Counted from the first letter of the stretch, positions 10,387 through 26,087 are shown. The stretch is 64,000 bases of DNA from Streptomyces sp. BHT-5-2 (GCF_019774615.1 NZ_CP081497.1:1488001-1552000), one strand, 5' to 3'. Numbers and translations are program-made. The notes: generated by a model not told the origin, from the sequence alone.

Positions 10387-10400
10387 CTTGAGAACTCAAC
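10387..10400 (+). promoter_or_regulatory. boxA-like antitermination element in the rRNA leader
   Basis: CTTGAGAACTCAAC resembles the actinobacterial leader boxA/NusB site. A near copy, CTTGAGAACTGCACAG, occurs in the 16S-23S spacer at 12381-12396, as expected if the antitermination complex or processing stem is reloaded there. Confidence 0.55.
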
Positions 10401-10585
10401 AGCGTGCCAAAAGTCAACGCCAGATATGTTGATACCCCGTCTCCAACGTCATGTTGGGGCGAGGTTCCTTTGAAAGTCCTTCCAAAGCTTTGGGAGGCGC
10501 ACAGCGAGGACGCTGTGAACCGCGGGGATTATTCCTCCTTGTGGTTCCGCTCTCGTGGTGTTCGCCCCGATTACGGGGAAGCATT

Positions 10586-15533
<4,948 letters not shown>

Positions 15534-15605
15534 TCAGTTGCTCGCGTCCACTGTGTTGGTTCTGAAGCCACGAACAGACCAACGGTTGTTTTTGAGTTTC
15601 ATAGT

Positions 15606-15725
15606 GTTTCGGTGGTTTTAGCGTTAGGGAAACGCCCGGTTACATTCCGAACCCGGAAGCTAAGCCTTTCAGCGCCGATGGTACTGCAGGGGGGACCCTG
15701 TGGGAGAGTAGGACGCCGCCGAACA
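15606..15725 (+). rRNA. rrf: 5S ribosomal RNA
   Basis: About 120 nt, from GTTTCGGTGGTTTTAGCG to GACGCCGCCGAAC. The actinobacterial core CCCGGTTACATTCCGAACCC is present, and the two ends pair (GTTTCGGTGG with CCGCCGAAC). It lies 72 nt after 23S. Confidence 0.97.
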
Positions 15726-15732
15726 ATTATTC

Positions 15733-15777
15733 AGCTCCGGTCCCTGAACCTTCTGGTTCAGGGACCGGAGCTTTTTT
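15733..15777 (+). terminator. Terminator of the rRNA operon
   Basis: A perfect 18-bp stem with arms starting AGCTCCGGTCCC and ending GGGACCGGAGCT, a TTCT loop and a run of six to seven T. This is a textbook factor-independent terminator, unusually good for a GC-rich genome. Confidence 0.95.
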
Positions 15778-15791
15778 GTTTGAAGGATGAG

Positions 15792-16517
15792 GTGTCGGGC
15801 GTAACGTGTCGTTCAACTGACCTGGACATGCTCCGCGGCATGGGGACAGTGGGAACGCTCAGGTCGGCCGGTGTTCGTGCTGGTGACGAGGTGGTGGTGC
15901 CGGCCTACGGCAACGCCGAAGTCGCCTGTGCCGTGGTGGAGTTGGGTGCGGTGCCGGTGTTCGCCGATGTGGATGCCGACAGTTACTGCCTGGACCCGGC
16001 GGCGGTGGCGGACGCGGTGACCGGCCGGACCACCGCGGTGGTGGCCGTGCACCGGTTCGGACGGCCGGCGGAGGTGGCGTGGATCCGCGAAGTGGGCCAG
16101 CGGTACGGGTTGTTGGTGCTGGTCGAGGACGAGCCGGGGGTGCGGCCGGCGGAGGCGGAGCTGCGGGGGGAGCATGCCCGGTATCTGGACGGGCGGTTGC
16201 GTGGCGTGCGGACGCCGGTGCCCGTGGCCGGGCACGCCTACGAGCGGTACGTGGTGCGGGTGCCGGGAAACGGGCGGCCGGACCGGGACGCCTTCGCACG
16301 GGCGTTGCGGGCCAAGGGAGTTGGGTGCCGGGTGCCGGTGCAGACGCCGGTGTACCGGATGCCGGGGCTGCGGCGGGACGTCTTTCTGCCGGAGACCGAG
16401 CGGGCGGTCGACGAGACGTTGGCGCTGCCGATCGAGGCCGGGATGACACGGCGCGAGGTGCAGCGGATGGCGGGGGCCTGCAATGCGCTGGGGGGATTGC
16501 TCCAGCCGGCTTTCTAG
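15792..16517 (+). CDS. Shortened DegT/DnrJ/EryC1/StrS-type aminotransferase, probably inactive
   Basis: 241 aa from GTG, preceded by AAGGATGA just after the rRNA terminator. The reading VRAGDEVVVPAYGNAEVACAV and VFADVDADSYCLDPAAV is typical of the N-terminal half of the PLP-dependent DegT fold, and VVAVHRFGRPAEV matches the AVHLYG segment. Full enzymes are about 370-400 aa. Here the first 50 or so residues are reduced, and the middle, with the SxxxxK PLP-lysine segment, is missing: VLVEDEPG runs almost directly into the C-terminal RYVVRVPGNGRPDRDAFARAL. A catalytic role is therefore unlikely. It may be a relic or have a non-enzymatic role. The frame is open with good codon bias. Confidence 0.7.
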   Translation: MSGVTCRSTDLDMLRGMGTVGTLRSAGVRAGDEVVVPAYGNAEVACAVVELGAVPVFADVDADSYCLDPAAVADAVTGRTTAVVAVHRFGRPAEVAWIREVGQRYGLLVLVEDEPGVRPAEAELRGEHARYLDGRLRGVRTPVPVAGHAYERYVVRVPGNGRPDRDAFARALRAKGVGCRVPVQTPVYRMPGLRRDVFLPETERAVDETLALPIEAGMTRREVQRMAGACNALGGLLQPAF

Positions 16518-16576
16518 ACGGGTGCGGTCCGGTTCGGAATCGGTGCGGGAGTGGGGTAGTATTTATCTCGTTGCCG

Positions 16577-16649
16577 GCCCCAATAGCTCAGTCGGCAGAG
16601 CGTCTCCATGGTAAGGAGAAGGTCTACGGTTCGATTCCGTATTGGGGCT
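16577..16649 (+). tRNA. tRNA-Thr(GGT)
   Basis: 73 nt. The acceptor stem is GCCCCAA / TTGGGGC with discriminator T. The D arm has AGCTCAGTCGGCAGAGC, and the anticodon stem TCTCC / GGAGA closes loop ATGGTAA, so the anticodon is GGT (16610-16612). The T arm contains GGTTCGATTCC. CCA is not encoded. It is followed by its own terminator. Confidence 0.96.
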
Positions 16650-16661
16650 CAGATAAGGGAA

Positions 16662-16691
16662 AGTCCCCCACCGGTTGGTGGGGGACTTTTT
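16662..16691 (+). terminator. Terminator after tRNA-Thr
   Basis: Perfect 11-bp stem, AGTCCCCCACC / GGTGGGGGACT, with a GGTT loop, followed by TTTT. Confidence 0.9.
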
Positions 16692-16744
16692 CGTTTGCGG
16701 GTTACGGGAGAAGGCGGGTGGCCCCGCCGCCCGGCCATGAGGTG

Positions 16745-19405
16745 CTAGGCGGCGGGGATTTCGGGGACACGGAGGGCCAGGATGGCCATGTCGTCGGAGG
16801 CTGGTTCGGCGGCGAAGCGTTCCACGGCGCGCAGGACGCGGGCGGCGACGGCGCCGGCGGTCAGGCCCGTACACGTCGTCAGGACGTCGGTGAGGCCGTC
16901 GTCGCCGAGCATGCGGGTGCCCTCGCGGCGTTCGGTGACGCCGTCGGTGACGCACAGCAGGACGTCGCCCGGGTCGAGGGTGACGGTCTGTTCGTAGAGT
17001 TCGAGGTCGTCCATGACGCCGAGCAGGGGCTGGGGTTCGGCGGCCGGCTCCACCGAGCCGTCCTGGCGGAGGCGGAGCGGGAGCGGGTGCCCGGCGCAGA
17101 CCACCTTCAGCAGGGCGCTGCCGTCGTCCTGCGGCCACAGCTCGCCGTAAAGGAGCGTCAGGAAGCGGCTGCGGGCGCCCTCGTCGAGGATGGCGGCGTT
17201 GAGCCGCTCCAGGACGGCGGGGCCGCCGAAGCCCTCGCGGGCGAGCAGGCGGAGGGCGTGGCGGGCCAGGCCCGTGACGGCGGCGGCCTCGGGGCCGGTG
17301 CCGCAGACGTCGCCGATGGCGAAGCCGTAGGCGCCGTCGCGGATCGGGAAGAGGTCGTAGAAGTCGCCGCCGACCTCGTTGCCCTCGCCGGCCGCGCGGT
17401 AGATGACCTCGGCCTCGACGCCGGGGATGTCGGGGAGTTCCGGGGGCAGCAGGCTGCGCTGGAGCGACTGGCTGATGGCGGTGCGCTCGCTGTAGAGGCG
17501 GGCGTTGTCCAGGGCCAGGGCGGCGCGTCGGGAGAGGTCCTCGGCGAGTTCGAGGATCTCCTGGCGGAAGTGCTCCTCGGTGGGCTTGCCGAGGGTGAGC
17601 ATGCCGATGACGCGGTTGCGGGCGACCAGGGGGAGGACGACGGTCTCGCCGCCCACCGCGGCGGCGGTGGCGAGGGTGGCGCCGGGCCCCTTGGACGGGC
17701 GGGCGGACTCCTCCAGGCCCAGGCTGCGCAGGGAGGTACGCAGCGCGGCGTCGTGGGCGGCGTCGGCGGGGGCGGTCCAGACGCGGGCGCCGGGGGTGGG
17801 GACCGGTTCGGGCGGATCGACCCTCTGCAGAAGGGTCTTGAGGCCGTCGATGCGGTCCTCGTCCTCGTGGAGGACGTAGGAGAGTTCGGGTTCGGACGCC
17901 TGGTCGGCGACGGTGTAGACGGCGCACCAGGTGGCGAGGGTGGGGACCGTCATCTGGGCCATCAGGGCCAGGGTCTGGTCGCGGTCGAGGGTGCCGGCCA
18001 GGAGGTCGGACGCCTCGACGAGGAAGGAGAGGGAGCCGCGGCGGAGCTTCTCCAGCTCGGTGAGGCGGGCCCGTTCGACGGCGAGGGCGATGCGGTCGGC
18101 GGCGAACTGGAGGCGCAGGGCCTCTTCGTTGGTGTAGCGGGCGGGGCCCTCGGCGGCGACGCCCAGCGAGCCGGTGAGCCGGCCCTCGACCTTGAGCGGG
18201 ACGGTGACGACCGAGCGCATGCCCGTGCCGGCCAGCAGCGGGACGGCGCCGGGGACGGCGGTGAGGTCCTCGTGGACGGCGGGCATCCGGGCGGAGCCGT
18301 AGCGTCCGGAGCCGGCCTCGACGGGGACGCGGGCGAACCGCTGGCGGGCGGAGGGCAGTCCGGTCGAGGCGCGGACCTCCAGCTCGGTCTCGTCGTCGGT
18401 GGCCAGGAGGAGGTAGGCGGCGTCGCCGTCGAGCATGTCGCGGGCGCGTTCGACGGTGCGCTGGAGGAGGCCGTCGAGGTCGTCGGGGGCGGGGGAGCCG
18501 ATGAAGACCTCGAAGGGGTCGGCGGGGCGTCCCTCGTGCGTGGGGGTGGACTCGGTGGCGGGCGGGCGCTGGGGGCTCTGGAGGACGGCGCGCTCGTGGT
18601 CGCGGACGAGCAGGCAGACGGTGGACGCCTCGCCGTCGGCGTCGCGGACCCGCAGGTGGGAGGCGTAGACGGGGACGACGCGGCCGTCGGCGTCCCTTAT
18701 GCCGTAGGAGCCCTCCCAGCGGGAGAGCTGGAGCGCCTCGGCGATGCCGGTGCCGGTGCCGGGGGTGTGCGGCCAGGCGGCGAAGTCGGTGAGGGGTTTG
18801 CCGATGACCTGTTCCGGGTCGTAGCCGAAGAGCTCCTGGGCGTCCTCGTTCCAGAACGTGACGCCGCCGCCGCGGTCGACCTGGATCACCGCCACCCGGA
18901 CCCGGGTGTCGGTGACGGGGAGGGCGTCCACGGGGAGGGCAGGGCCGGCGGAGCGGGTGCCGGCCGGGCGCTCGGGGAGGTCGAGGTGGAACCAGACGTG
19001 TTTCTGGGCCGCGGTGTACTCCACGCCCCAGCGGGCGGCCAGTGCGCCGCACAGCAGCAGGCCGCGGCCGCCCTCGCGGTCGGGGTGGACCATGGTCTGG
19101 CCGGCGCTCTGGAGGGGGATCTCGCGCTCGGGGTAGCGGTCGGCGACGGAGATCCGGACGCCGCCGTCGGAGCGCAGGCACAGGACGTCGGCGGCGGTGC
19201 CGGCGTGCACCACGGCATTGGTGACCAGTTCGCTGGTGAGGACCACGGCGTCGTCGACGATGTCGGCGCAGCCCCAGCCCTGGAGCGTGTCGCGGACGAA
19301 GGCGCGGGCTGTGGCGACGGAGCGCCCGACCGGCTCGAAGGTGGCGGCGGCCCGCGCGGTGATCACTGGTCTCCTCATGCGTGTGTCGGTGATCTGCTCC
19401 CCCAT
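16745..19405 (-). CDS. osaC: OsaC-like multidomain anti-sigma kinase / PP2C phosphatase
   Basis: 886 aa. Order of domains: an RsbW-type HATPase (about 20-140; N-box ELVTNAVVHA, G-box GGRGLLLC), a PAS domain (about 160-280; VTFWNEDAQELFGY), two GAF domains (about 305-445 and 455-625), and a SpoIIE/RsbU PP2C phosphatase (about 660-880; GGDFYD, GDVCGTG, TDGVTERR, DDMAILALR). In S. coelicolor OsaC binds the osmotic-stress sigma factor SigB and is needed to return to normal after osmotic shock. The position divergent to osaA and osaB supports this identity. The start is ATG with GGAGGGG about 12 nt upstream. Two later starts (19381, ATG; 19366, GTG) are possible. Confidence 0.88.
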   Translation of the reverse strand: MGEQITDTRMRRPVITARAAATFEPVGRSVATARAFVRDTLQGWGCADIVDDAVVLTSELVTNAVVHAGTAADVLCLRSDGGVRISVADRYPEREIPLQSAGQTMVHPDREGGRGLLLCGALAARWGVEYTAAQKHVWFHLDLPERPAGTRSAGPALPVDALPVTDTRVRVAVIQVDRGGGVTFWNEDAQELFGYDPEQVIGKPLTDFAAWPHTPGTGTGIAEALQLSRWEGSYGIRDADGRVVPVYASHLRVRDADGEASTVCLLVRDHERAVLQSPQRPPATESTPTHEGRPADPFEVFIGSPAPDDLDGLLQRTVERARDMLDGDAAYLLLATDDETELEVRASTGLPSARQRFARVPVEAGSGRYGSARMPAVHEDLTAVPGAVPLLAGTGMRSVVTVPLKVEGRLTGSLGVAAEGPARYTNEEALRLQFAADRIALAVERARLTELEKLRRGSLSFLVEASDLLAGTLDRDQTLALMAQMTVPTLATWCAVYTVADQASEPELSYVLHEDEDRIDGLKTLLQRVDPPEPVPTPGARVWTAPADAAHDAALRTSLRSLGLEESARPSKGPGATLATAAAVGGETVVLPLVARNRVIGMLTLGKPTEEHFRQEILELAEDLSRRAALALDNARLYSERTAISQSLQRSLLPPELPDIPGVEAEVIYRAAGEGNEVGGDFYDLFPIRDGAYGFAIGDVCGTGPEAAAVTGLARHALRLLAREGFGGPAVLERLNAAILDEGARSRFLTLLYGELWPQDDGSALLKVVCAGHPLPLRLRQDGSVEPAAEPQPLLGVMDDLELYEQTVTLDPGDVLLCVTDGVTERREGTRMLGDDGLTDVLTTCTGLTAGAVAARVLRAVERFAAEPASDDMAILALRVPEIPAA

Positions 19406-19666
19406 GGTCGCGGTGCCCCTCCGGTTACCTGTCGTGCTCGCACCACCGCCCGTAGGGAAACGCCGGGTCGGGTGGACAGCCGTATGCCAGGTTACTTACC
19501 TTCGCCGGGCCCGGGGATGCCGGTCACGTGTCTTTCGCCCCAATCGTGCGTCGGGACGGTGTGCGATGCTGCCGAACTGTTATGGCCTGGTTGAGCCGTG
19601 GTGAAACACTGGGCAAGCATGAAGAGAGAGCCCGGAGAGAACAGTCGACCCTGCGGGAGGGACACG

Positions 19667-22600
19667 GTGGAGTCTGGCGCAGTCGCGCGGGGCGCAAGCA
19701 CGCGCGCAAAAGGCGGACGATCCCGGAGCAATGGGACGACTGAGGTCGATACAGCTGCCCTGAATCGGCTGCTCGCCGCGCTCGTCGCCATGCGGGACGG
19801 GAACTTCCGCAAGCGGTTGACGGTTTCCGGCGAAGGCGTCATGTCGGAGATCGCGGCGGTCTTCAACGAGGTCGCCGACCGCAATCTGCATCTGACGGGC
19901 GAGCTGGCGCGGGTGCGCCGGGTCGTCGGACGTGAGGGAAAGCTCACGGAGCGGCTGGAGGTCGGCGCGGCCGAGGGCTCCTGGGCCGCGGCCATCGAGG
20001 CGTCCAACGCCCTGGTCGACGATCTGGTGCGGCCGGTCTCCGAGGTCGGGCGGGTGCTGTCCGCGGTCTCCGAGGGCGACCTGGAACAGCGGATGGACCT
20101 GCGGTCGCGGAGTTCGGACAGCTCTTCGGAGCATCCTCTGAGGGGTGAATTCCTGAAGGTCGGCCGGACCGTCAACGGTCTGGTGGACCAGCTCTCCGCC
20201 TTCACCGACGAGGTCACCCGGGTGGCCAGCGAGGTCGGTACGGAGGGCAAGCTCGGCGGCCAGGCGCGGGTGCGCGGAATGTCGGGTTCGTGGAAGGACC
20301 TCACGGATTCCGTCAATACGATGGCGTCCCGGCTGACCGCGCAGGTACGTGACATCGCTCTCGTCACCACGGCCGTGGCCAAGGGCGATCTGTCGCGCAA
20401 GGTGACCGTCCATGTCGCCGGCGAGATGCTGGAGCTGAAGAACACCGTCAACACGATGGTGGACCAGCTGTCCTCGTTCGCCTCCGAGGTGACCCGGGTC
20501 GCGCGCGAGGTCGGCACGGAGGGCGAGCTGGGCGGCCAGGCCCAGGTCCCCGGTGTGGCCGGGGTGTGGAAGGACCTGACCGACTCCGTCAACCTCATGG
20601 CGGGCAATCTCACCGCGCAGGTGCGCGGGATCGCCCAGGTCACCACCGCGGTCGCCAACGGCGACCTGTCGCAGAAGGTCACGGTCAGCGCCCGCGGCGA
20701 GGTGGCGCAGCTGGCCGAGACCATCAACACCATGACCGAGACCCTGCGCACCTTCGCCGACGAGGTGACCCGGGTGGCCAACGAGGTCGGGGCCGAGGGC
20801 CAGCTCGGCGGCCAGGCGCAGGTGCCGGGCGCCGCCGGCACGTGGAAGGACCTCACCGACTCGGTGAACAACGCCTTCCGCAACCTCACCGGGCAGGTCC
20901 GGGACATCGCCCAGGTGACGACGGCGGTGGCCAACGGCGACCTCTCGCAGAAGGTCACCGTCGATGTGGCCGGCGAGATGCTGGAGTTGAAGAACACCGT
21001 CAACACGATGGTGGACCAGCTCTCGTCGTTCGGTGCCGAAGTGACGCGGGTGGCGCGGGAGATCGGCGTCGAGGGCGAACTGGGCGGCCAGGCCGCCGTA
21101 CCGGGCGCGGCCGGCACCTGGAAGGACCTCACCGACTCCGTCAACACCGCCTTCCGCAACCTCACCGGGCAGGTGCGCAACATCGCCCAGGTGACGACGG
21201 CGGTGGCCAACGGCGACCTCTCGCAGAAGGTCACCGTGGACGTCTCCGGCGAGATGCTCCAGCTGAAGAACACCGTGAACACCATGGTGGACCAGCTGTC
21301 GTCGTTCGCGGACCAGGTCACGCGGATGGCCAGGGACGTGGGCACCGAGGGCCGGCTGGGCGGCCAGGCGCGGGTGGACGGCGTCAGCGGCACCTGGAAG
21401 GAACTCACCGACTCCGTCAACTTCATGGCGGGCAACCTCACCTCGCAGGTGCGGCAGATCGCCCAGGTGACGACGGCGGTGGCGCGGGGCGACCTGTCGC
21501 AGAAGATCGACGTGGACGCGCGCGGCGAGATCCTGGAGTTGAAGAACACCATCAACACGATGGTCGACCAGCTCTCCGCCTTCGCCGAGCAGGTGACCCG
21601 GGTCGCCAGGGAGGTCGGTACGGAGGGCCGGCTGGGCGGTCAGGCTCAGGTGCCGGGTGTCGCCGGTGTCTGGCGCGATCTGACCGACTCGGTGAACGGC
21701 ATGGCCGGCAACCTCACCGCCCAGGTCCGCAACATCGCGCAGGTCGCGACGGCGGTGGCGCGCGGTGACCTGTCGCAGAAGATCGACGTGGACGCGCGCG
21801 GCGAGATCCTGGAGCTGAAGAACACCCTCAACACCATGGTGGACCAGCTCTCCTCGTTCGCCGAGGAGGTCACCCGGGTCGCCAGGGAGGTCGGCACCGA
21901 GGGCATCCTGGGCGGCCAGGCCGAGGTCCAGGGCGTCAGCGGCACCTGGAAGGACCTCACCCAGTCCGTCAACTTCATGGCCAACAACCTGACGTCGCAG
22001 GTGCGCAACATCGGCGAGGTGACGACCGCGGTGGCCCGCGGCGACCTCTCCAAGAAGATCACCGTCGACGCCAAGGGCGAGATCCTCGAACTCGTCACGA
22101 CCGTGAACACCATGGTCGACCAGCTGTCGCTGTTCGCGGAGCAGGTGACGCGGGTGGCCCGCGAGGTCGGTACGGAGGGCCAACTCGGCGGCCAGGCACG
22201 GGTTCCGGGCGTCACCGGGATCTGGAAGGACCTCAGCGACAACGTCAACCTGATGGCCAACAACCTGACCATCCAGGTGCGGAACATCTCGCAGGTCTCG
22301 GCGGCGGTCGCCAACGGCGACCTGACGAAGAAGGTGACGGTCGAGGCGCGCGGCGAGGTCGCGCAGCTGGCCGACACCGTCAACACCATGGTGACCACGC
22401 TCTCGTCGTTCGCCGACGAGGTGACCCGGGTGGCCCGTGAGGTGGGCACCGACGGCATCCTGGGCGGCCAGGCCCGCGTGCCCGGTGTCGCCGGCACGTG
22501 GAAGGACCTCACCGAGTCGGTGAACTCCATGGCCAACAACCTCACCGGCCAGGTCCGCAACATCGCCATGGTCACCACCGCCATCGCCAAGGGCGATCTG

Positions 22601-25159
22601 ACCAAGAAGATCGACATCGATGCGCGGGGCGAGATCCTGGCGCTGAAGACCACCATCAACACGATGGTCGACCAGCTGTCGTCGTTCGCCGAGCAGGTCA
22701 CCAGGGTGGCCCGCGAGGTGGGTACGGAGGGTCAGCTGGGCGGTCAGGCGCAGGTGCGCGGCGTGGCCGGCACCTGGAAGGACCTGACGGAGTCGGTGAA
22801 CGAGATGGCCGGGAACCTCACCCGGCAGGTGCGGGCCATCGCCGCGGTCGCCGCCGCGGTGACCCTCGGCGACCACAACGTCCGCATCGACGTGGACGCG
22901 GCCGGCGAGATCCTGGAGCTCCAGGACAACATCAACACCATGATCTCCACGCTCCGGGAGACCACCCTCGCCAACGAGGAGCAGGACTGGCTGAAGGGCA
23001 ACCTCGCCCGGATCTCCGGTCTGATGCAGGGCCGGCGCGACCTCAAGGACGTCGCCACGCTCATCATGAGCGAGCTCTCGCCCGCGGTCTCCGCGCAGCA
23101 CGGGGCGTTCTTCCTCGCCGCGCGGCCCGACGTGCAGGAGATCGGCACCGACGGCGACGGCGGGTACGAGCTGCGGCTGATGGGTTCGTACGGCTACTCC
23201 ATGGGGGAGATGCCGACGACGTTCCGGCCCGGGGAGACGCTGATCGGGACGGCGGCCGAGGAGGGCCGCACGATCCTGGTGGAGAACGTGCCCTCCGGCT
23301 ACCTCAAGATCGCCTCGGGGCTGGGGGAGGCGCCGCCGGCCAACATCATCGTGCTGCCGGTGCTCTTCGAGGACAAGGTCCTCGGCGTCATCGAGCTGGC
23401 GTCCTTCCAGCCGTTCACCCAGATCCAGAAGGACTTCCTCAGCCAGATCGCCGAGATGATCGCGACGAGCGTCAACACCATCTCGGTCAACACCAAGACC
23501 GAGGTGCTGCTGGGGCAGTCGCAGGAACTGACCGAGCAACTGCGGGAGCGCTCCGCGGAGTTGGAGAGCCGGCAGAAGGCGCTGGAGCTGTCCAACTCCG
23601 AACTGGAGGAGAAGGCCGAGCAGCTGCGGGCGCAGAACCGCGACATCGAGGTGAAGAACACCGAGATCGAGGAGGCCCGGCAGGTCCTGGAGGAGCGCGC
23701 CGAGCAGCTCGCGGTCTCGATGCGCTACAAGTCGGAGTTCCTGGCGAACATGTCGCACGAGCTGCGCACGCCGCTGAACTCGCTGCTGATCCTCGCCAAG
23801 CTGCTGGCCGACAACGCCGAGGGGAACCTCTCTCCGAAGCAGGTGGAGTTCTCCGAGACCATCCACGGCGCCGGTTCCGACCTGCTCCAGCTGATCAACG
23901 ACATCCTCGACCTGTCCAAGGTGGAGGCCGGCAAGATGGACGTCAGCCCGACCCGGATCGCGCTGGTCCAGCTCGTCGACTACGTCGAGGCGACGTTCCG
24001 GCCACTGACGGCCGAGAAGGGGCTCGACTTCTCCGTACGGGTCTCCCCGGAGCTGCCCGCGACGCTCCACACCGACGAGCAGCGGCTCCTCCAGGTGCTG
24101 CGCAACCTCCTGTCCAACGCGGTGAAGTTCACCGACAGCGGTGCCGTCGAGCTGGTGATCCGGCCGGCCGGGGAGGACGTCCCGGTGGCCATCCGCGAGC
24201 AGTTGCTGGAGCACGGCTCGCTGCGCGACCCGGACGCCGACATGATCGCCTTCTCGGTGACCGACACCGGTATCGGCATCGCGCCGAGCAAGATGCGGGT
24301 CATCTTCGAGGCGTTCAAGCAGGCCGACGGGACCACCAGCCGCAAGTACGGCGGTACGGGCCTGGGTCTGTCCATCAGCCGGGAGATCGCCCGGCTGCTG
24401 GGTGGCGAGATCCACGTCCAGAGCGAGCCCAACCGCGGTTCGACGTTCACGCTGTACCTGCCGCACAACCCGGGCGGGCTGCCGCCGCAGGGCTATCCGC
24501 AGCTGGTCGCCGGCGGGTTGGCGATGGACGCGGAGGCGCGCGAGGTCGAGACCGGGCACGTCGAGGGCGAGGAGGCGGCGCGCGAGACGGGGGCCGGCGG
24601 CAGCCTCAACCGGCGCCGGCGGCGGGCGGTTTCGGGCGCGGCGCGGCGGCTCGCGCTGCCCGGCCAGTCGCCCTCCGTGGCGGCCGGTGCGCCGCAGCCG
24701 CCGGCCGCGGCCGGCCACCAGCCGGACGAGTCCTGGCTCGGCAACGGGCAGGATCTCGTCGACCCGGGCTTCGAGGGCGGCTTCCACGGCGAGAAGGTGC
24801 TGATCGTCGACGACGACATCCGCAACGTCTTCGCGCTCACCAGCGTCCTGGAGCAGCACGGCCTTTCGGTGCTGTACGCGGAGAACGGCCGGGAGGGCAT
24901 CGAGGTGCTGGAGCAGCACGACGATATCGTGCTGGTCCTGATGGACATCATGATGCCGGAGATGGACGGTTACGCGACCACGGCCGCGATCCGGCGGATG
25001 CCGCAGTTCGCCGGGCTGCCCATCATCGCGCTGACCGCGAAGGCGATGAAGGGCGACCGGGAGAAGAGCATCGACTCCGGGGCGTCGGACTACGTGACCA
25101 AGCCGGTGGACACCGATCATCTGCTGTCGGTCATGGAGCACTGGATGCGACAGAGGTGA
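19667..25159 (+). CDS. osaA: OsaA-like hybrid histidine kinase with ten HAMP-like repeats
   Basis: 1830 aa from GTG with GGGAGG upstream. An upstream in-frame GTG at 19598 is less likely. There is no membrane segment. After an N-terminal HAMP-like part (about 30-180) come ten near-identical 92-residue units (183-1102). A GAF domain (about 1120-1290) and a coiled coil (about 1290-1350) follow. HisKA has its phospho-accepting His1364 in [10 protein letters not shown], and HATPase_c has DTGIGI and GGTGLGLSI. After a Pro/Ala-rich linker comes a receiver domain with Asp1760 in [13 protein letters not shown]. OsaA works with OsaB in osmoadaptation in S. coelicolor. The cytoplasmic HAMP array is like that of fungal group III kinases (Nik1/Os-1), which also sense osmotic stress. 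Confidence 0.93.
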   Translation: MESGAVARGASTRAKGGRSRSNGTTEVDTAALNRLLAALVAMRDGNFRKRLTVSGEGVMSEIAAVFNEVADRNLHLTGELARVRRVVGREGKLTERLEVGAAEGSWAAAIEASNALVDDLVRPVSEVGRVLSAVSEGDLEQRMDLRSRSSDSSSEHPLRGEFLKVGRTVNGLVDQLSAFTDEVTRVASEVGTEGKLGGQARVRGMSGSWKDLTDSVNTMASRLTAQVRDIALVTTAVAKGDLSRKVTVHVAGEMLELKNTVNTMVDQLSSFASEVTRVAREVGTEGELGGQAQVPGVAGVWKDLTDSVNLMAGNLTAQVRGIAQVTTAVANGDLSQKVTVSARGEVAQLAETINTMTETLRTFADEVTRVANEVGAEGQLGGQAQVPGAAGTWKDLTDSVNNAFRNLTGQVRDIAQVTTAVANGDLSQKVTVDVAGEMLELKNTVNTMVDQLSSFGAEVTRVAREIGVEGELGGQAAVPGAAGTWKDLTDSVNTAFRNLTGQVRNIAQVTTAVANGDLSQKVTVDVSGEMLQLKNTVNTMVDQLSSFADQVTRMARDVGTEGRLGGQARVDGVSGTWKELTDSVNFMAGNLTSQVRQIAQVTTAVARGDLSQKIDVDARGEILELKNTINTMVDQLSAFAEQVTRVAREVGTEGRLGGQAQVPGVAGVWRDLTDSVNGMAGNLTAQVRNIAQVATAVARGDLSQKIDVDARGEILELKNTLNTMVDQLSSFAEEVTRVAREVGTEGILGGQAEVQGVSGTWKDLTQSVNFMANNLTSQVRNIGEVTTAVARGDLSKKITVDAKGEILELVTTVNTMVDQLSLFAEQVTRVAREVGTEGQLGGQARVPGVTGIWKDLSDNVNLMANNLTIQVRNISQVSAAVANGDLTKKVTVEARGEVAQLADTVNTMVTTLSSFADEVTRVAREVGTDGILGGQARVPGVAGTWKDLTESVNSMANNLTGQVRNIAMVTTAIAKGDLTKKIDIDARGEILALKTTINTMVDQLSSFAEQVTRVAREVGTEGQLGGQAQVRGVAGTWKDLTESVNEMAGNLTRQVRAIAAVAAAVTLGDHNVRIDVDAAGEILELQDNINTMISTLRETTLANEEQDWLKGNLARISGLMQGRRDLKDVATLIMSELSPAVSAQHGAFFLAARPDVQEIGTDGDGGYELRLMGSYGYSMGEMPTTFRPGETLIGTAAEEGRTILVENVPSGYLKIASGLGEAPPANIIVLPVLFEDKVLGVIELASFQPFTQIQKDFLSQIAEMIATSVNTISVNTKTEVLLGQSQELTEQLRERSAELESRQKALELSNSELEEKAEQLRAQNRDIEVKNTEIEEARQVLEERAEQLAVSMRYKSEFLANMSHELRTPLNSLLILAKLLADNAEGNLSPKQVEFSETIHGAGSDLLQLINDILDLSKVEAGKMDVSPTRIALVQLVDYVEATFRPLTAEKGLDFSVRVSPELPATLHTDEQRLLQVLRNLLSNAVKFTDSGAVELVIRPAGEDVPVAIREQLLEHGSLRDPDADMIAFSVTDTGIGIAPSKMRVIFEAFKQADGTTSRKYGGTGLGLSISREIARLLGGEIHVQSEPNRGSTFTLYLPHNPGGLPPQGYPQLVAGGLAMDAEAREVETGHVEGEEAARETGAGGSLNRRRRRAVSGAARRLALPGQSPSVAAGAPQPPAAAGHQPDESWLGNGQDLVDPGFEGGFHGEKVLIVDDDIRNVFALTSVLEQHGLSVLYAENGREGIEVLEQHDDIVLVLMDIMMPEMDGYATTAAIRRMPQFAGLPIIALTAKAMKGDREKSIDSGASDYVTKPVDTDHLLSVMEHWMRQR
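20213..22972 (+). repeat. Ten tandem 276-bp coding repeats (HAMP units) in osaA
   Basis: Ten consecutive units of 92 codons, each beginning [12 protein letters not shown] or a close variant. Each then contains [27 protein letters not shown] and NTM elements at the same spacing. Units 3 and 4 are the most alike. Period and reading frame are constant, so the array is functional protein sequence and not a DNA-level satellite. It is still a place where recombination could change repeat number. Confidence 0.9.
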
Positions 25160-25427
25160 CGGGGCGTCCGGTGGGCGTCCAGTATGGGGATCCGGAAGAG
25201 GATCACCGCGTGCTGACTGAGTGTGGCCGTGGACGTGTGGAACCGCGGGATTCGGGGAACCTTCTCGTCTCTCGCTGCGTTTCCGCTACGTGCACAGTGA
25301 CATCGCGGTGACAGGGTGTGGCGACAGGCGGGGTGCAGCTACCATGACCGGCACAAGGACGGGCGGCGTGACGGAGCCGTCCCCTGGGGCGGCGTCCGGT
25401 TCGATGCCGGGGCGAGGAGGACGGGCC

Positions 25428-26087
25428 ATGGTGCAGAAGGCCAAGATCCTCCTGGTCGATGACCGGCCGGAGAATCTGCTGGCGCTGGAGGCGATCCTCT
25501 CCGCGCTCGATCAGACACTGGTGCGGGCATCGTCCGGGGAGGAAGCGCTCAAAGCACTGCTCACCGACGACTTCGCGGTGATCCTGCTCGATGTGCAGAT
25601 GCCGGGGATGGACGGTTTCGAGACCGCCGCGCACATCAAGCGGCGGGAGCGCACCCGCGACATCCCGATCATCTTCCTCACCGCGATCAACCACGGCCCG
25701 CACCACACCTTCCGCGGCTACGCGGCCGGCGCGGTCGACTACATCTCCAAGCCGTTCGACCCGTGGGTGCTGCGCGCCAAGGTCTCGGTCTTCGTCGACC
25801 TGTACATGAAGAACTGCCAACTGCGCGAGCAGGCGGCGCTGCTGCGACTTCAGCTGGACGGCGGCCGGCAGAGCGTCGGCGAGACCAAGGAGTCCGCCGG
25901 GCTGCTCGCCGAACTCTCCGCGCGGCTGGCCGCCGTCGAGGAGCAGGCCGAGGCGCTCTCCAAACAGCTCGACGAATCCGCGGACGCCGCGGCGGTGGCG
26001 ACCGCCGCGCATCTGGAGCGCAAACTCACCGGCCTGCGGCGGGCGCTGGACGCCCTGGAGCCGGGTGCCGGGGCACCCACCGGCTGA
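25428..26087 (+). CDS. osaB: OsaB-like response regulator
   Basis: 219 aa. The receiver domain (about 4-125) has acidic residues DD in [11 protein letters not shown], phospho-acceptor Asp in [13 protein letters not shown], and lysine in DYISKPFDP. There is no DNA-binding domain. The C-terminal part (about 130-205) is a predicted coiled coil ([23 protein letters not shown]). OsaB is needed for osmoadaptation and aerial growth under osmotic stress in S. coelicolor. The ATG after GGCGAGGAGG is preferred over upstream in-frame starts at 25221 and 25344. A 268-bp gap separates it from osaA, so it may also have its own promoter. Confidence 0.9.
   Translation: MVQKAKILLVDDRPENLLALEAILSALDQTLVRASSGEEALKALLTDDFAVILLDVQMPGMDGFETAAHIKRRERTRDIPIIFLTAINHGPHHTFRGYAAGAVDYISKPFDPWVLRAKVSVFVDLYMKNCQLREQAALLRLQLDGGRQSVGETKESAGLLAELSARLAAVEEQAEALSKQLDESADAAAVATAAHLERKLTGLRRALDALEPGAGAPTG

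Noticed and set aside
16079-19594. 1171-codon + strand frame running through tRNA-Thr and opposite osaC
   Set aside because: It would translate a tRNA gene and its terminator. Gly/Ala/Val-rich shadow.
19580-25141. 1853-codon - strand open frame opposite osaA
   Set aside because: Perfect shadow of the HAMP-repeat gene caused by high GC. Composition is His/Arg/Gly-rich without fold motifs.
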